Shown here: positions 18,274-26,754 of the stretch, piece by piece
Layout of the letters: every line of letters begins with the position of its first letter
How positions within the stretch are numbered: the stretch's first letter is position 1
NCBI GenBank assembly: GCA_020629515.1
Contig: JAHDDE010000017.1
Coordinates: forward strand, 1-64,000
Reading direction: 5' to 3'
Source: Saprospiraceae bacterium
GTDB taxonomy: Bacteria > Bacteroidota > Bacteroidia > Chitinophagales > Saprospiraceae
Length of the DNA: 64,000 nucleotides
Translations under genes and position numbers: made by a program
Notes under the pieces: model-generated
The model's input: the letters and a program-made list of their open reading frames with translations, nothing else
Told to the model about the DNA's origin: nothing
The model's database searches: none

Positions 18274-18816
18274 ATGAGCACAACCCAAAGTTCATTTGAT
18301 AGTATCTTGGCCCAATGTCTTGATGTTTTTCTAAAGAAGAACCAAGATTATGGCACATCATGGAGAGTTCTTAGACCTGCGTCGTTAACGGATCAAATTT
18401 TGATCAAGGCCTCACGCATTAGATCTGTAGATGAAAAAGGAATTCAGAAGGTAAATGACCCTTTGCATTTAGAGTTTTATGGATTGATTAATTATTCTGT
18501 GATGGCCTTAATACAGTTATTGGATATTGACTTAGATACAACTTTAGAGGCTTCAGAGTTAAAAAAAATGCATCAATCACAAGCGCAAAGAGCAAGAGAT
18601 TTATTGCTTAACAAAAATCATGATTACGGTGAAGTTTGGAGGATGATGAGATTGTCGAGTATTATTGACATTATACTAATGAAAGTGCATCGTATCATCA
18701 GCATCGAAGAAAATAAAGGAAAGACCATAATATCCGAAGGAATTGACGCGAACTACTTAGATATAATCAACTATTGTGTGTTTGCATTAATTAAATTAGA
18801 AGAATCTAAATCTTAA
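18274..18816 (+). CDS. DUF1599 protein with two tandem copies of the domain
   Basis: A 180-aa protein made of two similar halves. The first has KKNQDYGTSWRVLRPASLTDQILIKASRIRSVDE and the second LLNKNHDYGEVWRMMRLSSIIDIILMKVHRIISIEE. Each half carries an NxDYG motif, an arginine, and a downstream helix ending in INYxVxALIQL or INYCVFALIKL. DUF1599 is a helical family also called nucleotide modification associated domain 1; its biochemical role is not established. In Bacteroidetes it recurrently sits next to a DoxX-like membrane protein, as here (gap 7 nt), which suggests a joint function. Confidence 0.8.
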   Translation: MSTTQSSFDSILAQCLDVFLKKNQDYGTSWRVLRPASLTDQILIKASRIRSVDEKGIQKVNDPLHLEFYGLINYSVMALIQLLDIDLDTTLEASELKKMHQSQAQRARDLLLNKNHDYGEVWRMMRLSSIIDIILMKVHRIISIEENKGKTIISEGIDANYLDIINYCVFALIKLEESKS

Positions 18817-18823
18817 GATAAAA

Positions 18824-20308
18824 ATGACATTATCCACGTTATTACTTTACGTATTAGTAGCGGCTATCTTTTTGACATTGATCGTGGTATATCTTCTGAA
18901 AAAGCACAGAAGTATTCCTATGAGTTTCGCGCAGAACTATGTTGGGGCATTATTTTTATTTTCAGGTTGGGTCAAGGCAGTTGACCCTTTAGGGACTGCC
19001 TACAAAATGCAGGACTATTTTGCTGAATTCGAAGCTACTTTTGAGCCAACTTGGTTTGGTTTTATTGCACCCATCTTTCCTTTATTATCTCAATATGTTG
19101 TTGCTTTTTCTGTCTTTATGATTGTATTTGAAATAGCACTCGGTCTTATGTTAATTCTCGGGCATAAACCCAAGTTCACTTCATGGGCTTTTTTATTATT
19201 GGTTATATTCTTTACCGTCTTAACTGGATTTACCTTTTTAACTGGTTATGTCCCTGATGGTGTTAATTTCTTCCAGTTTAGCGATTGGGGAGCCTACAAG
19301 GACACAAATATGAAAGTAACTGACTGCGGCTGCTTCGGTGACTTTATAAAGTTAGAACCAAGAACATCTTTTTTAAAAGATGTCTTTCTATTGATTCCAG
19401 GCTTTTTCTTCTTATTCAAGAGTGAGGATATGCATATGCTCTTTGGACGAAACGTTAGGAATATCCTTGTCTCATTAGCTGTTGTTGGACTTTCTTATTA
19501 TTGCTTTAGCAATTATGTATGGGATATTCCTAAGAATGATTTTCGCCCATTTAAAAAATCAGCCAATATTTATGAGTTGAAGAATTTAGAAGAGGAAGCC
19601 CAGGCTAATGTTCAGATCACTCATTATGGCATAACAAATAAGGAAACGAATGAAAAAATAGTACTTCCGTATGCACAATATTTAAAAGAGTTTAAAAATT
19701 ACCCAGTTGAATTATATGATTTAGAACAGATTAAATCTGAGCCTCTTATCGCAAAAACTAAATTGAGCGATTTTGATATTTCTGATATGGATGGATATAA
19801 CATGAATGATGAGATATTGAATAATGAAAAGCCAGTAATTTATTTGGTGGCTTACAAATTATATGGTGACGGGGTACCTGCGACGAAAATTGTGAAGGAT
19901 ACGATATTCGCATTCGATACTATTAATATCAATAGATCAGATCAATATAAAATTGAGAAAAATATTAGAAAAATTGACGAAAGAACGGTCAATTACACAG
20001 ACTATAAATGGAAAGAATATTATGCGAAAAGATATACGGAAGTGGTAAAGCCATTTATAGAAGAAGCAAAAAGAAATGGAGTGGAAGTAATTATGTCTGT
20101 TGGGCAAGCAAGTCCGGAGCAAATCGCAGATTTTGAAACCGATATTAATCTTGGCGTGAAATATTCAACAGCCGATGATATTTTGCTTAAAACAATAGTT
20201 CGATCAAATCCAGGAATAGTGCTTTTAAATAAGGGGATACTCTTAGATAAATGGCATCATAAAAAACTTCCTTCTTTTAGCGAAGTAAAAGAACAATACT
20301 TGGACTAA
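18824..20308 (+). CDS. DoxX-like membrane protein (BT_3928 type)
   Basis: The 494-aa protein has an N-terminal helix at about 5-25, three to four further membrane helices up to about 210, a conserved DCGCFGDF motif near 167-174, and a soluble C-terminal half of about 250 residues. The layout matches the BT_3928 family of DoxX/MauE-related proteins of Bacteroidetes. The CxC pair suggests a role in thiol-redox chemistry at the membrane, but that is inference. The C-terminal region (about 240-490) has no fold I recognise. It follows the DUF1599 gene with a 7-nt gap. A separate promoter box precedes the next gene, nusB. Confidence 0.75.
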   Translation: MTLSTLLLYVLVAAIFLTLIVVYLLKKHRSIPMSFAQNYVGALFLFSGWVKAVDPLGTAYKMQDYFAEFEATFEPTWFGFIAPIFPLLSQYVVAFSVFMIVFEIALGLMLILGHKPKFTSWAFLLLVIFFTVLTGFTFLTGYVPDGVNFFQFSDWGAYKDTNMKVTDCGCFGDFIKLEPRTSFLKDVFLLIPGFFFLFKSEDMHMLFGRNVRNILVSLAVVGLSYYCFSNYVWDIPKNDFRPFKKSANIYELKNLEEEAQANVQITHYGITNKETNEKIVLPYAQYLKEFKNYPVELYDLEQIKSEPLIAKTKLSDFDISDMDGYNMNDEILNNEKPVIYLVAYKLYGDGVPATKIVKDTIFAFDTININRSDQYKIEKNIRKIDERTVNYTDYKWKEYYAKRYTEVVKPFIEEAKRNGVEVIMSVGQASPEQIADFETDINLGVKYSTADDILLKTIVRSNPGIVLLNKGILLDKWHHKKLPSFSEVKEQYLD

Positions 20309-20327
20309 CAATTGTCAGTTTTATTTA

Positions 20328-20335
20328 TACATTTG
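20328..20335 (+). promoter_or_regulatory. Probable -7 promoter box for nusB
   Basis: TACATTTG matches TAnnTTTG perfectly, followed by CCC, 30 nt before the nusB ATG. No TTG lies at the usual 19-22 nt spacing. Confidence 0.5.
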
Positions 20336-20364
20336 CCCTTATATTACATTTTTTAAAGATATAA

Positions 20365-21297
20365 ATGTTAAGTAGAAGAAGTGTTCGGGTAAAAGCCATG
20401 CAATTGCTTTTTTCAGTAAATAGAGATCAAGAGCTCTCACTGGAAGAGGCGAAAAAAAGGTATTGGCAATACATAGACGATACGTTCAGCCTGTACCTAT
20501 TGAATATTCATAGCTTAATTGAGGTAACAAGAGTTGCCGTAAAAGATCTGGAAAATCGGAGTAAAAAGCATCTACCGAGTGACTTAGATAAAATCTTTAC
20601 AGACAAACTGCATAATAATAGTTTGATCAAGAATATTGATCTCAATGTTCTATTTAAAAAAGATGTTAAAGCGTTAGGAATAGTGGATAGTATATCCTCT
20701 GATTATTTTGAATCCATTTACAATGAATTCGCTAAGACTGATGCTTATTTTCAATACATCAACAAAGCATCGAAAAATAAAGATCACTTAGAAATTTTAT
20801 TAGAGCTATATCGATTTTGTCGTCAAAATGATTTGTTCAATGAAATCATGGAGGATAATTTTGGGACATGGATCGACGATAAATCTGTTGTGGTGGGGGC
20901 TGTTAAGAAAACTCTTAAAGCTCTTCCTAATGATAAAGATGATTTCTATTTTGCCTATAAGGCTCCTGAAGAAACAGTAAAAGATTTTGGATATAATCTT
21001 TTTGAACAGACCATCAGTGGGGATGCAGAATTATTGAAATATATTGAGCCTAATTTAAAAAATTGGGAATCAGATAGGATCGCTATTATTGATATGATAC
21101 TGATGAAAATGGCACTTTGTGAAATGATGGGATTTAGTACTATACCGACTAAAGTAACTATTAATGAATATGTAGAGATTGCTAAAAATTATAGTACTGC
21201 CAAATCCAAAGAATTTATCAATGGCGTACTTGATAAAATAATGAAAGATTTCGAAGAAGGGGGAATTATTTCAAAGTCTGGTAGGGGATTAGAATAA
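20365..21297 (+). CDS. nusB: Transcription antitermination factor NusB (long form)
   Basis: It binds boxA RNA with NusE (S10) to allow rRNA antitermination. The 310 aa are more than twice the length of E. coli NusB (139 aa). The N-terminus [17 protein letters not shown] is the usual RNA-binding helix. The canonical C-terminal half sits near 220-300, with [21 protein letters not shown] and [31 protein letters not shown]. The extra central segment, about 60-210, is the Bacteroidetes-specific helical insertion. It is followed by guaA after 5 nt, so both are probably expressed together. Confidence 0.92.
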   Translation: MLSRRSVRVKAMQLLFSVNRDQELSLEEAKKRYWQYIDDTFSLYLLNIHSLIEVTRVAVKDLENRSKKHLPSDLDKIFTDKLHNNSLIKNIDLNVLFKKDVKALGIVDSISSDYFESIYNEFAKTDAYFQYINKASKNKDHLEILLELYRFCRQNDLFNEIMEDNFGTWIDDKSVVVGAVKKTLKALPNDKDDFYFAYKAPEETVKDFGYNLFEQTISGDAELLKYIEPNLKNWESDRIAIIDMILMKMALCEMMGFSTIPTKVTINEYVEIAKNYSTAKSKEFINGVLDKIMKDFEEGGIISKSGRGLE

Positions 21298-21302
21298 TTG
21301 TT

Positions 21303-22850
21303 ATGGATGCTAATGATATCAAAAAAGTAGTCATCCTTGATTTTGGTTCACAATACACCCAACTGATAGCAAGACGAGTTAGAGAGCTTAATATCTTTTG
21401 TGAGATATATCCGTACAATAAAGATTTGTCACAAGTTGATAACATTCAAGCGATTATATTATCGGGAAGTCCATGTTCTGTTAATGAAGTAGATAGGTTA
21501 AATATAGATATAGATAAGGTTGTCGAAATAGCTCCTACTTTAGGGGTTTGTTATGGAGCTCAGTATATAGCTGACTATTATGGCGGCCAAGTGGCTCGGT
21601 CGGCTAAGAGAGAATACGGCAAAGCCAATATCACTATTGCAGAAAGTGACAATGATCTTTTGAGAGGTGTAAATCAAAATTCTCAAGTTTGGATGTCACA
21701 CGCTGATACTATCTTAGAATTAGACGGTAATTTTAAAATCATAGCTAATACCGAAAGCATACCTATAGCTGCTTATGAGTATGTGGGTAAATCTAATGCT
21801 GTCTACGGTATACAATTTCATCCAGAAGTAACCCATTCACTTCAAGGACTGAAGATTTTATCAAATTTTTTGATTGACATCGCAGGGTGTAAAACCAATT
21901 GGAGCCCTCAATCCTTTATCGAACAAACCATTCAAGAGATTCGAAATAAGGTCGGAAATGATGAGGTCCTTTTAGGTATTTCGGGAGGAGTGGACTCGAC
22001 TGTCGCTGCTTTGTTAATACACAAAGCTATAGGTAGTCAGTTAACTTCATTTTTTATTAATAACGGCGTTCTTCGCAAGAATGAATATCGTGAAGTATTG
22101 GAGAAATATGAATCTTTAGGTCTCAATGTAAATGGTATTGATGCATCTAAAGAATTTATAAATGGACTTCATGGTGTATCGGATCCTGAGAGGAAAAGAA
22201 AGATTATTGGAAAGACATTTATCGATGTTTTTTTGAAAGAAGCCCAAAAATTAAATAATGTTAAATGGCTTGCTCAGGGAACGATTTATCCTGATGTCAT
22301 CGAATCAGTAAGTGTTAATGGACCTTCCGCAACTATTAAATCTCATCATAATGTGGGTGGATTACCTGATTATCTGAATTTAGATTTGTTAGAACCACTA
22401 CGCATGTTATTTAAAGATGAGGTGAGAAATGTGGGAGCGGAATTAGGATTGCCTGATGAATTTGTCAATAGACATCCTTTTCCTGGTCCTGGGTTGGCTA
22501 TCAGAGTGTTAGGCGAATTATCAGAAGAAAGGATTAGATTATGCCAAGAGGCTGATCATATATATATAAATCTGCTGAAAGAAAGAGGATGGTATGATAA
22601 AGTCTGGCAAGCTGGAGCTATATTACTTCCAGTAAAATCTGTAGGTGTGATGGGGGACGAGCGAACTTATGAATATACGGTAGCTTTAAGAGCTGTCAAT
22701 TCTAAAGATGGGATGACCGCTGAGTGGAGTAAATTGCCTTATGAACTTTTAGCCGATATTTCCAATGAAATAATTAATTCAGTGAAAGGAATAAATAGAG
22801 TAGTTTATGATATCAGCACAAAACCGCCTGCTACAATTGAATGGGAGTAA
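21303..22850 (+). CDS. guaA: GMP synthase (glutamine-hydrolysing)
   Basis: It converts XMP to GMP using glutamine and ATP. The 515-aa protein has an N-terminal class I glutamine amidotransferase domain with nucleophile C83 in GVCYGAQ and the His/Glu pair in QFHPEVTHS. The ATP pyrophosphatase P-loop is SGGVDST at 227-233, and the C-terminal dimerisation domain ends in the conserved [10 protein letters not shown]. All catalytic residues appear intact. Its 3' end overlaps the following lipoprotein gene. Confidence 0.97.
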   Translation: MDANDIKKVVILDFGSQYTQLIARRVRELNIFCEIYPYNKDLSQVDNIQAIILSGSPCSVNEVDRLNIDIDKVVEIAPTLGVCYGAQYIADYYGGQVARSAKREYGKANITIAESDNDLLRGVNQNSQVWMSHADTILELDGNFKIIANTESIPIAAYEYVGKSNAVYGIQFHPEVTHSLQGLKILSNFLIDIAGCKTNWSPQSFIEQTIQEIRNKVGNDEVLLGISGGVDSTVAALLIHKAIGSQLTSFFINNGVLRKNEYREVLEKYESLGLNVNGIDASKEFINGLHGVSDPERKRKIIGKTFIDVFLKEAQKLNNVKWLAQGTIYPDVIESVSVNGPSATIKSHHNVGGLPDYLNLDLLEPLRMLFKDEVRNVGAELGLPDEFVNRHPFPGPGLAIRVLGELSEERIRLCQEADHIYINLLKERGWYDKVWQAGAILLPVKSVGVMGDERTYEYTVALRAVNSKDGMTAEWSKLPYELLADISNEIINSVKGINRVVYDISTKPPATIEWE

Positions 22851-24189
22851 AATCTTAATTGCACTTTTACTCAGTACATTTATCTTTTCATGTAGTTCTT
22901 CTAAAAGCGCTGTTGATCCTAACACGCCTCGTGTTCTTGCACCCAATGATGAGATTAAAGAAGTAATGGATTCAGAATTATCTGTTGACACTGTTCAGTG
23001 GACAATTATTTCAGAAGAAGTCTTTCCACCTATAACCTCGGAAATGGAAGAAGAGGTGTTGCCATTTGAGATGGAACGACAAGATTATTACGATATCGCA
23101 CTACTTTTGCCATTTCGAATATCTTCCCTCGAATTTGCTCCATTAGATGCAAATAATGAGAAATTCGCTCAATTCTACGCGGGCTTTAAAATGGCCATTG
23201 AAAAAATTGATAATCAAGATGTTTCAATACGTATCAGAACGTATCAGACAAATCGTGATGTCAATCATCTTAATCGTGTGGTTAGCTCTTTAGATGGTGA
23301 TAAGCCAGATGTGATAATTGGGCCTTTTGAGCGCAAAAATTTGGCTATAATGGCAGAATATGCTCGAGATAATAGAATTCCTGTTATATCCCCTTGGACT
23401 CAATCTTCAAGTGTCACAACGGATAACTTATTTTACCTACAATTACGTCCTAATATAAGCGCTTATTATAGTGCTATATTAAAACATATGACTTTTCATT
23501 TTGATAGGAATAACATACGTGTAATATCCAATGCTGATGGTAAGGATAAGAGTATGATTTCCTTTATTCAAAATTTAAACCTTGAGAAAAGTGAACTGCC
23601 ATTAGTGCAACCTCTTGAAGAGTATAGTATTTCGGAAGATTCTCTGTTGTATGGTGATTCTCTGGTTTTCGAAACTGCTTTTGAAGAAGGTGCCAACGTT
23701 TTCTTCATTCCTCATTATAATACGGCACGTCATCAAGATTTTGTTTATCAATGCTTAAGGAAAATCAATGCCGAGAAGGCTGGAAGAGAAATATATGTAT
23801 ATGCGATGCCTATTGCTTTGAATAGTGATAGAGTCGATTTAAATATCCTTAAGAATATCAATCTTCGTGTATGTGATTATCGATTTTTGGATCCGAGATC
23901 TCCTTTTATAACAAACTTTAAGAAAGTATATGTGAAACAATTTGGATGGATGCCTTCAGAGGATGCCTTTTATGGTTATGATGTGGCAAAATTCATTGAT
24001 TATGGACTTAAAGAATATGGCAAGTACTTTCATTACTACATGAAGGAACACAAATTTGTTCTGAATCAAATGAGTATAAATATAATTCCCTATTACGATA
24101 AAGATGAAAACTTTAAGTATCTGATGAATGATCATTTAGAGATTATTCAATTTGAAGACGATTATTTCGTCGATAAAAACGTTGATTAG
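22807..24189 (+). CDS. Lipoprotein with periplasmic-binding-protein-like domain
   Basis: A 460-aa exported lipoprotein: a hydrophobic stretch [14 protein letters not shown] ends in a lipobox cysteine at about residue 29. After a short linker (about 30-90), residues about 90-430 resemble type I periplasmic binding proteins of the branched-chain amino-acid receptor/LpoA kind, with [44 protein letters not shown] and [10 protein letters not shown]. The ligand is unknown, and no transporter genes are adjacent, so a cell-wall role like LpoA is as likely as transport. The ATG start overlaps guaA by 44 nt. A TTG at 22837 gives a 14-nt overlap and an equally good signal peptide. Confidence 0.72.
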   Translation: MISAQNRLLQLNGSKILIALLLSTFIFSCSSSKSAVDPNTPRVLAPNDEIKEVMDSELSVDTVQWTIISEEVFPPITSEMEEEVLPFEMERQDYYDIALLLPFRISSLEFAPLDANNEKFAQFYAGFKMAIEKIDNQDVSIRIRTYQTNRDVNHLNRVVSSLDGDKPDVIIGPFERKNLAIMAEYARDNRIPVISPWTQSSSVTTDNLFYLQLRPNISAYYSAILKHMTFHFDRNNIRVISNADGKDKSMISFIQNLNLEKSELPLVQPLEEYSISEDSLLYGDSLVFETAFEEGANVFFIPHYNTARHQDFVYQCLRKINAEKAGREIYVYAMPIALNSDRVDLNILKNINLRVCDYRFLDPRSPFITNFKKVYVKQFGWMPSEDAFYGYDVAKFIDYGLKEYGKYFHYYMKEHKFVLNQMSINIIPYYDKDENFKYLMNDHLEIIQFEDDYFVDKNVD

Positions 24190-24199
24190 ATCAGGCCAA

Positions 24200-24844
24200 A
24201 TGATTGATATTCTCCCCAGGCGCATCAAGCGAATGAAAGATGTAATTTCTAAAAGACAGTATGACCTTAGTGTTATATTGGAAAATGTTCATGATCCTCA
24301 TAATATTGGAGCTGTGATCAGAACTTGTGATTCTGTAGGAATAAGAGAAATATTTGTCATACAAACTGATCCAAGATTAAGCGAAAAAGGGTTAGAGATT
24401 GGATTGCAAAGTTCTTCAGGAGCTAAGCCATGGATTAGAGTGAATTATTTTACGAGTGTTCATGAATGTTTCACAGAAGTCAATGATCGGTACGAAAAAG
24501 TATATGGTACAAGTATTGGTGCCAACGCTGTTGGCTTATACGACCTTAATCTTGTAGATTCTTGCGCTTTATTATTTGGAAATGAGCATCAAGGACTTTC
24601 AGATGAGGCATTAAAACACGTAGACAAAAACTTTCTAATTCCACAAAGTGGATTTGTCCAAAGTCTAAATATCTCTGTGGCATGTGCGGTTAGCCTTTAT
24701 GAAGCCAGTAGACAACGACACCTTAACGGCAAATACGATCTGCAATTTGGCGAACACCAATTGCATCCTAAGACTTTAGATGAGTATATGGAAATACATC
24801 AACAAAAAAAATTTAACAAGATTAATAACAAGAAAGTTATTTAA
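24200..24844 (+). CDS. trmH: tRNA (guanosine-2'-O-)-methyltransferase, TrmH/SpoU family
   Basis: A SpoU (SPOUT) methyltransferase that 2'-O-methylates G18 of tRNA. I start at the ATG at 24200, 10 nt after the previous stop. The ATG at 24152 in the same frame adds 16 residues that overlap the previous gene, while E. coli TrmH begins at the position matching 24200. The 214-aa protein has motif 1 VHDPHNIGAVIRTCDSVG, motif 2 LLFGNEHQGLSDEAL and motif 3 IPQSGFVQSLNISVACAVSLYEA, the knotted SAM site. Paralogous RNA substrates are possible. Confidence 0.9.
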   Translation: MIDILPRRIKRMKDVISKRQYDLSVILENVHDPHNIGAVIRTCDSVGIREIFVIQTDPRLSEKGLEIGLQSSSGAKPWIRVNYFTSVHECFTEVNDRYEKVYGTSIGANAVGLYDLNLVDSCALLFGNEHQGLSDEALKHVDKNFLIPQSGFVQSLNISVACAVSLYEASRQRHLNGKYDLQFGEHQLHPKTLDEYMEIHQQKKFNKINNKKVI

Positions 24845-24856
24845 TCAAAATCCGTA

Positions 24857-26059
24857 TCAGACCATACGTTCAAAAAATTCTCTGATTCTTTGACATGCAT
24901 CTAAAAGAGCCTCTTCAGAAGCAGCATAGGAAAGTCTGATACATTTAGGTGCTCCAAAAGCAGCTCCACTTACCACTGCTACGTAAGACAACTTTAATAG
25001 ATATTCAGCAAGATCGTCAGAATTGTTAATTTTTATTCCATCAATTGACTTACCATAAAAGTTACTACAGTCAGGGAAAATATAAAATGCCCCATTAGGT
25101 ACATTTAACTTTAATCCAGAAATTTTCCCTAATTCTTGCAAAACTAAATCTCTTCTTTTTCTGAATATAGCGGTCATTTCTTTGGGTGCTGTAACAGGAG
25201 CTCTAAGTGCTTTTGCCGCGGCCATTTGTCCAAATGCTGTAGCTCCAGAAGTCACCTGACCTTGGATTTTTGCACAAGCTTTTGCTATAAAGTGCGGAGC
25301 TGCGATATAACCCAGTCTCCATCCTGTCATAGCATACCCTTTAGACATACCATTAACCACTACAGTTTGATTAAAAACATTCTCATTTTGAGCTATTGAA
25401 GCATGTGTCCCTTCAAAAATAATGTATTCATAAATCTCATCTGAAATAATGAATATATCAGGATGCGCTGAGATAACATCCGCAATTTCTTTTAGTTCTT
25501 GCTTGCTGTATACTGAGCCTGTTGGATTGCAAGGAGAAGAAAATAGGACTACCTTAGTTTTATCAGTTATGGCACTTTTAACCTGTTCTGCGGTTACTTT
25601 AAAATCATTTTCTACAGTTGCTTCAATCGGAACAGGAACCCCACCTGCTAATTTTACTATTTCAAAATATGAAACCCAATAAGGTGTGAAAATGATTACT
25701 TCATCATCTTTATTTAGCAAAGCTTGGCAGAGATTTGAGATTGATTGTTTTGCACCATTGCTAACTACGATATTATTTATTTCATAGTCTAAGCTATTGT
25801 CTCGTTTTAATTTATCAACGATTGCATGTCTATATTCTAATAGTCCTGCAACTGGAGTATAATGTGTGTAACCATCATCAAGGGCTTGCTTAGCTGCATC
25901 ATTGATAAACGATGGAGTATCAAAATCAGGCTCTCCGATACTCAGGCTAATAACATCTTTTCCTTCACCTTTTAAATCTCGAGCCATCTGCGCCATTTTT
26001 AATGTGGCAGATTCATTAAGATTTAACACATAATCAGAGAGAACATTTTTAAATGACAT
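24857..26059 (-). CDS. Aspartate/aromatic aminotransferase (class I, subgroup Ib)
   Basis: A PLP-dependent fold type I aminotransferase that interconverts aspartate and oxaloacetate, or related amino acids. It has 400 aa. The PLP lysine is K240 in GMSKGYAMTGWRLGY, the SSPCNPTGSVYS loop carries the conserved Asn/Pro, DEIYEYIIFEG follows, and the C-terminal substrate arginine is in CIRLSYAASEE. It is closest to the Thermus-type aspartate aminotransferases. Exact specificity cannot be read by eye. Its own promoter box lies just upstream. Confidence 0.9.
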   Translation of the reverse strand: MSFKNVLSDYVLNLNESATLKMAQMARDLKGEGKDVISLSIGEPDFDTPSFINDAAKQALDDGYTHYTPVAGLLEYRHAIVDKLKRDNSLDYEINNIVVSNGAKQSISNLCQALLNKDDEVIIFTPYWVSYFEIVKLAGGVPVPIEATVENDFKVTAEQVKSAITDKTKVVLFSSPCNPTGSVYSKQELKEIADVISAHPDIFIISDEIYEYIIFEGTHASIAQNENVFNQTVVVNGMSKGYAMTGWRLGYIAAPHFIAKACAKIQGQVTSGATAFGQMAAAKALRAPVTAPKEMTAIFRKRRDLVLQELGKISGLKLNVPNGAFYIFPDCSNFYGKSIDGIKINNSDDLAEYLLKLSYVAVVSGAAFGAPKCIRLSYAASEEALLDACQRIREFFERMV

Positions 26060-26079
26060 TTTTATTTATTTATACATCC

Positions 26080-26087
26080 CAAAAGTA
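26080..26087 (-). promoter_or_regulatory. Probable -7 promoter box for the aminotransferase gene
   Basis: On the minus strand this reads TACTTTTG, a perfect TAnnTTTG match, 20 nt before the ATG. Confidence 0.5.
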
Positions 26088-26155
26088 TATATACTGAAAT
26101 TATTTAATACTACATTTCGGTAGGATTTTATTAGGATGATCTGAAATAGTTTAGA

Positions 26156-26668
26156 ATGGCGAAAAAAAATGATACTGTACAGATATATGTTACAGGAGGT
26201 ACATTTGATAAGGATTACAATTTTATAACTGGAGAATTATACTTTAAGGATACTCACCTTCAAGATATGTTAGAACGTGGAAGATGTTCTGTACCTATAG
26301 ATATCAAGACTTTGATGATGATTGATAGTCTCGATATGAAAAAAGAAGAGCGTGAAATAATAGCATATCACTGTAAGAATTGTCCATATAATGATATTGT
26401 AATAACCCATGGCACAGATACTATGGCGGATACGGCATCATATTTAGCTGATATTGAATTAAATAATAAGACAATAGTTTTAACTGGTGCTATGATACCC
26501 TACGCTTTTGGTACATCATCTGATGGATTTTTTAATATGGGAAGTGCTTTAGCATTTGTTCAGGTTTTAGATCCGGGCGTTTATTTATGTATGAATGGGA
26601 GGTATTTTAAGGCGAAAGAGGTTGTTAAAAATAGAAGTACGGGCTACTTTGTTGATAAATTGGAATAA
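26156..26668 (+). CDS. Single-domain asparaginase-like protein
   Basis: The 170-aa protein matches only the N-terminal catalytic half of type I/II L-asparaginases (usually about 330 aa). It has the first active-site threonine motif VTGGTFDK near 13-20 and the second, ITHGTDTM near 83-90, followed by NKTIVLTGAMIPY, typical of the family. The C-terminal substrate-shaping domain is absent, with a normal stop and no residual sequence downstream. Single-domain homologues are known, so this may be a genuine short form rather than a broken gene. Its substrate is uncertain. Confidence 0.75.
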   Translation: MAKKNDTVQIYVTGGTFDKDYNFITGELYFKDTHLQDMLERGRCSVPIDIKTLMMIDSLDMKKEEREIIAYHCKNCPYNDIVITHGTDTMADTASYLADIELNNKTIVLTGAMIPYAFGTSSDGFFNMGSALAFVQVLDPGVYLCMNGRYFKAKEVVKNRSTGYFVDKLE

Positions 26669-26726
26669 TACCCTATTAATTCACTGCTGATTACATATTA
26701 AAATTTATTATATGCAATCAATTAAC

Positions 26727-26734
26727 TATTTTTG
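26727..26734 (+). promoter_or_regulatory. Probable -7 promoter box for the OmpA-family gene
   Basis: TATTTTTG matches TAnnTTTG perfectly, 20 nt before the ATG at 26755. Confidence 0.5.
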
Positions 26735-26754
26735 TTTATTAGATATTATAGATT

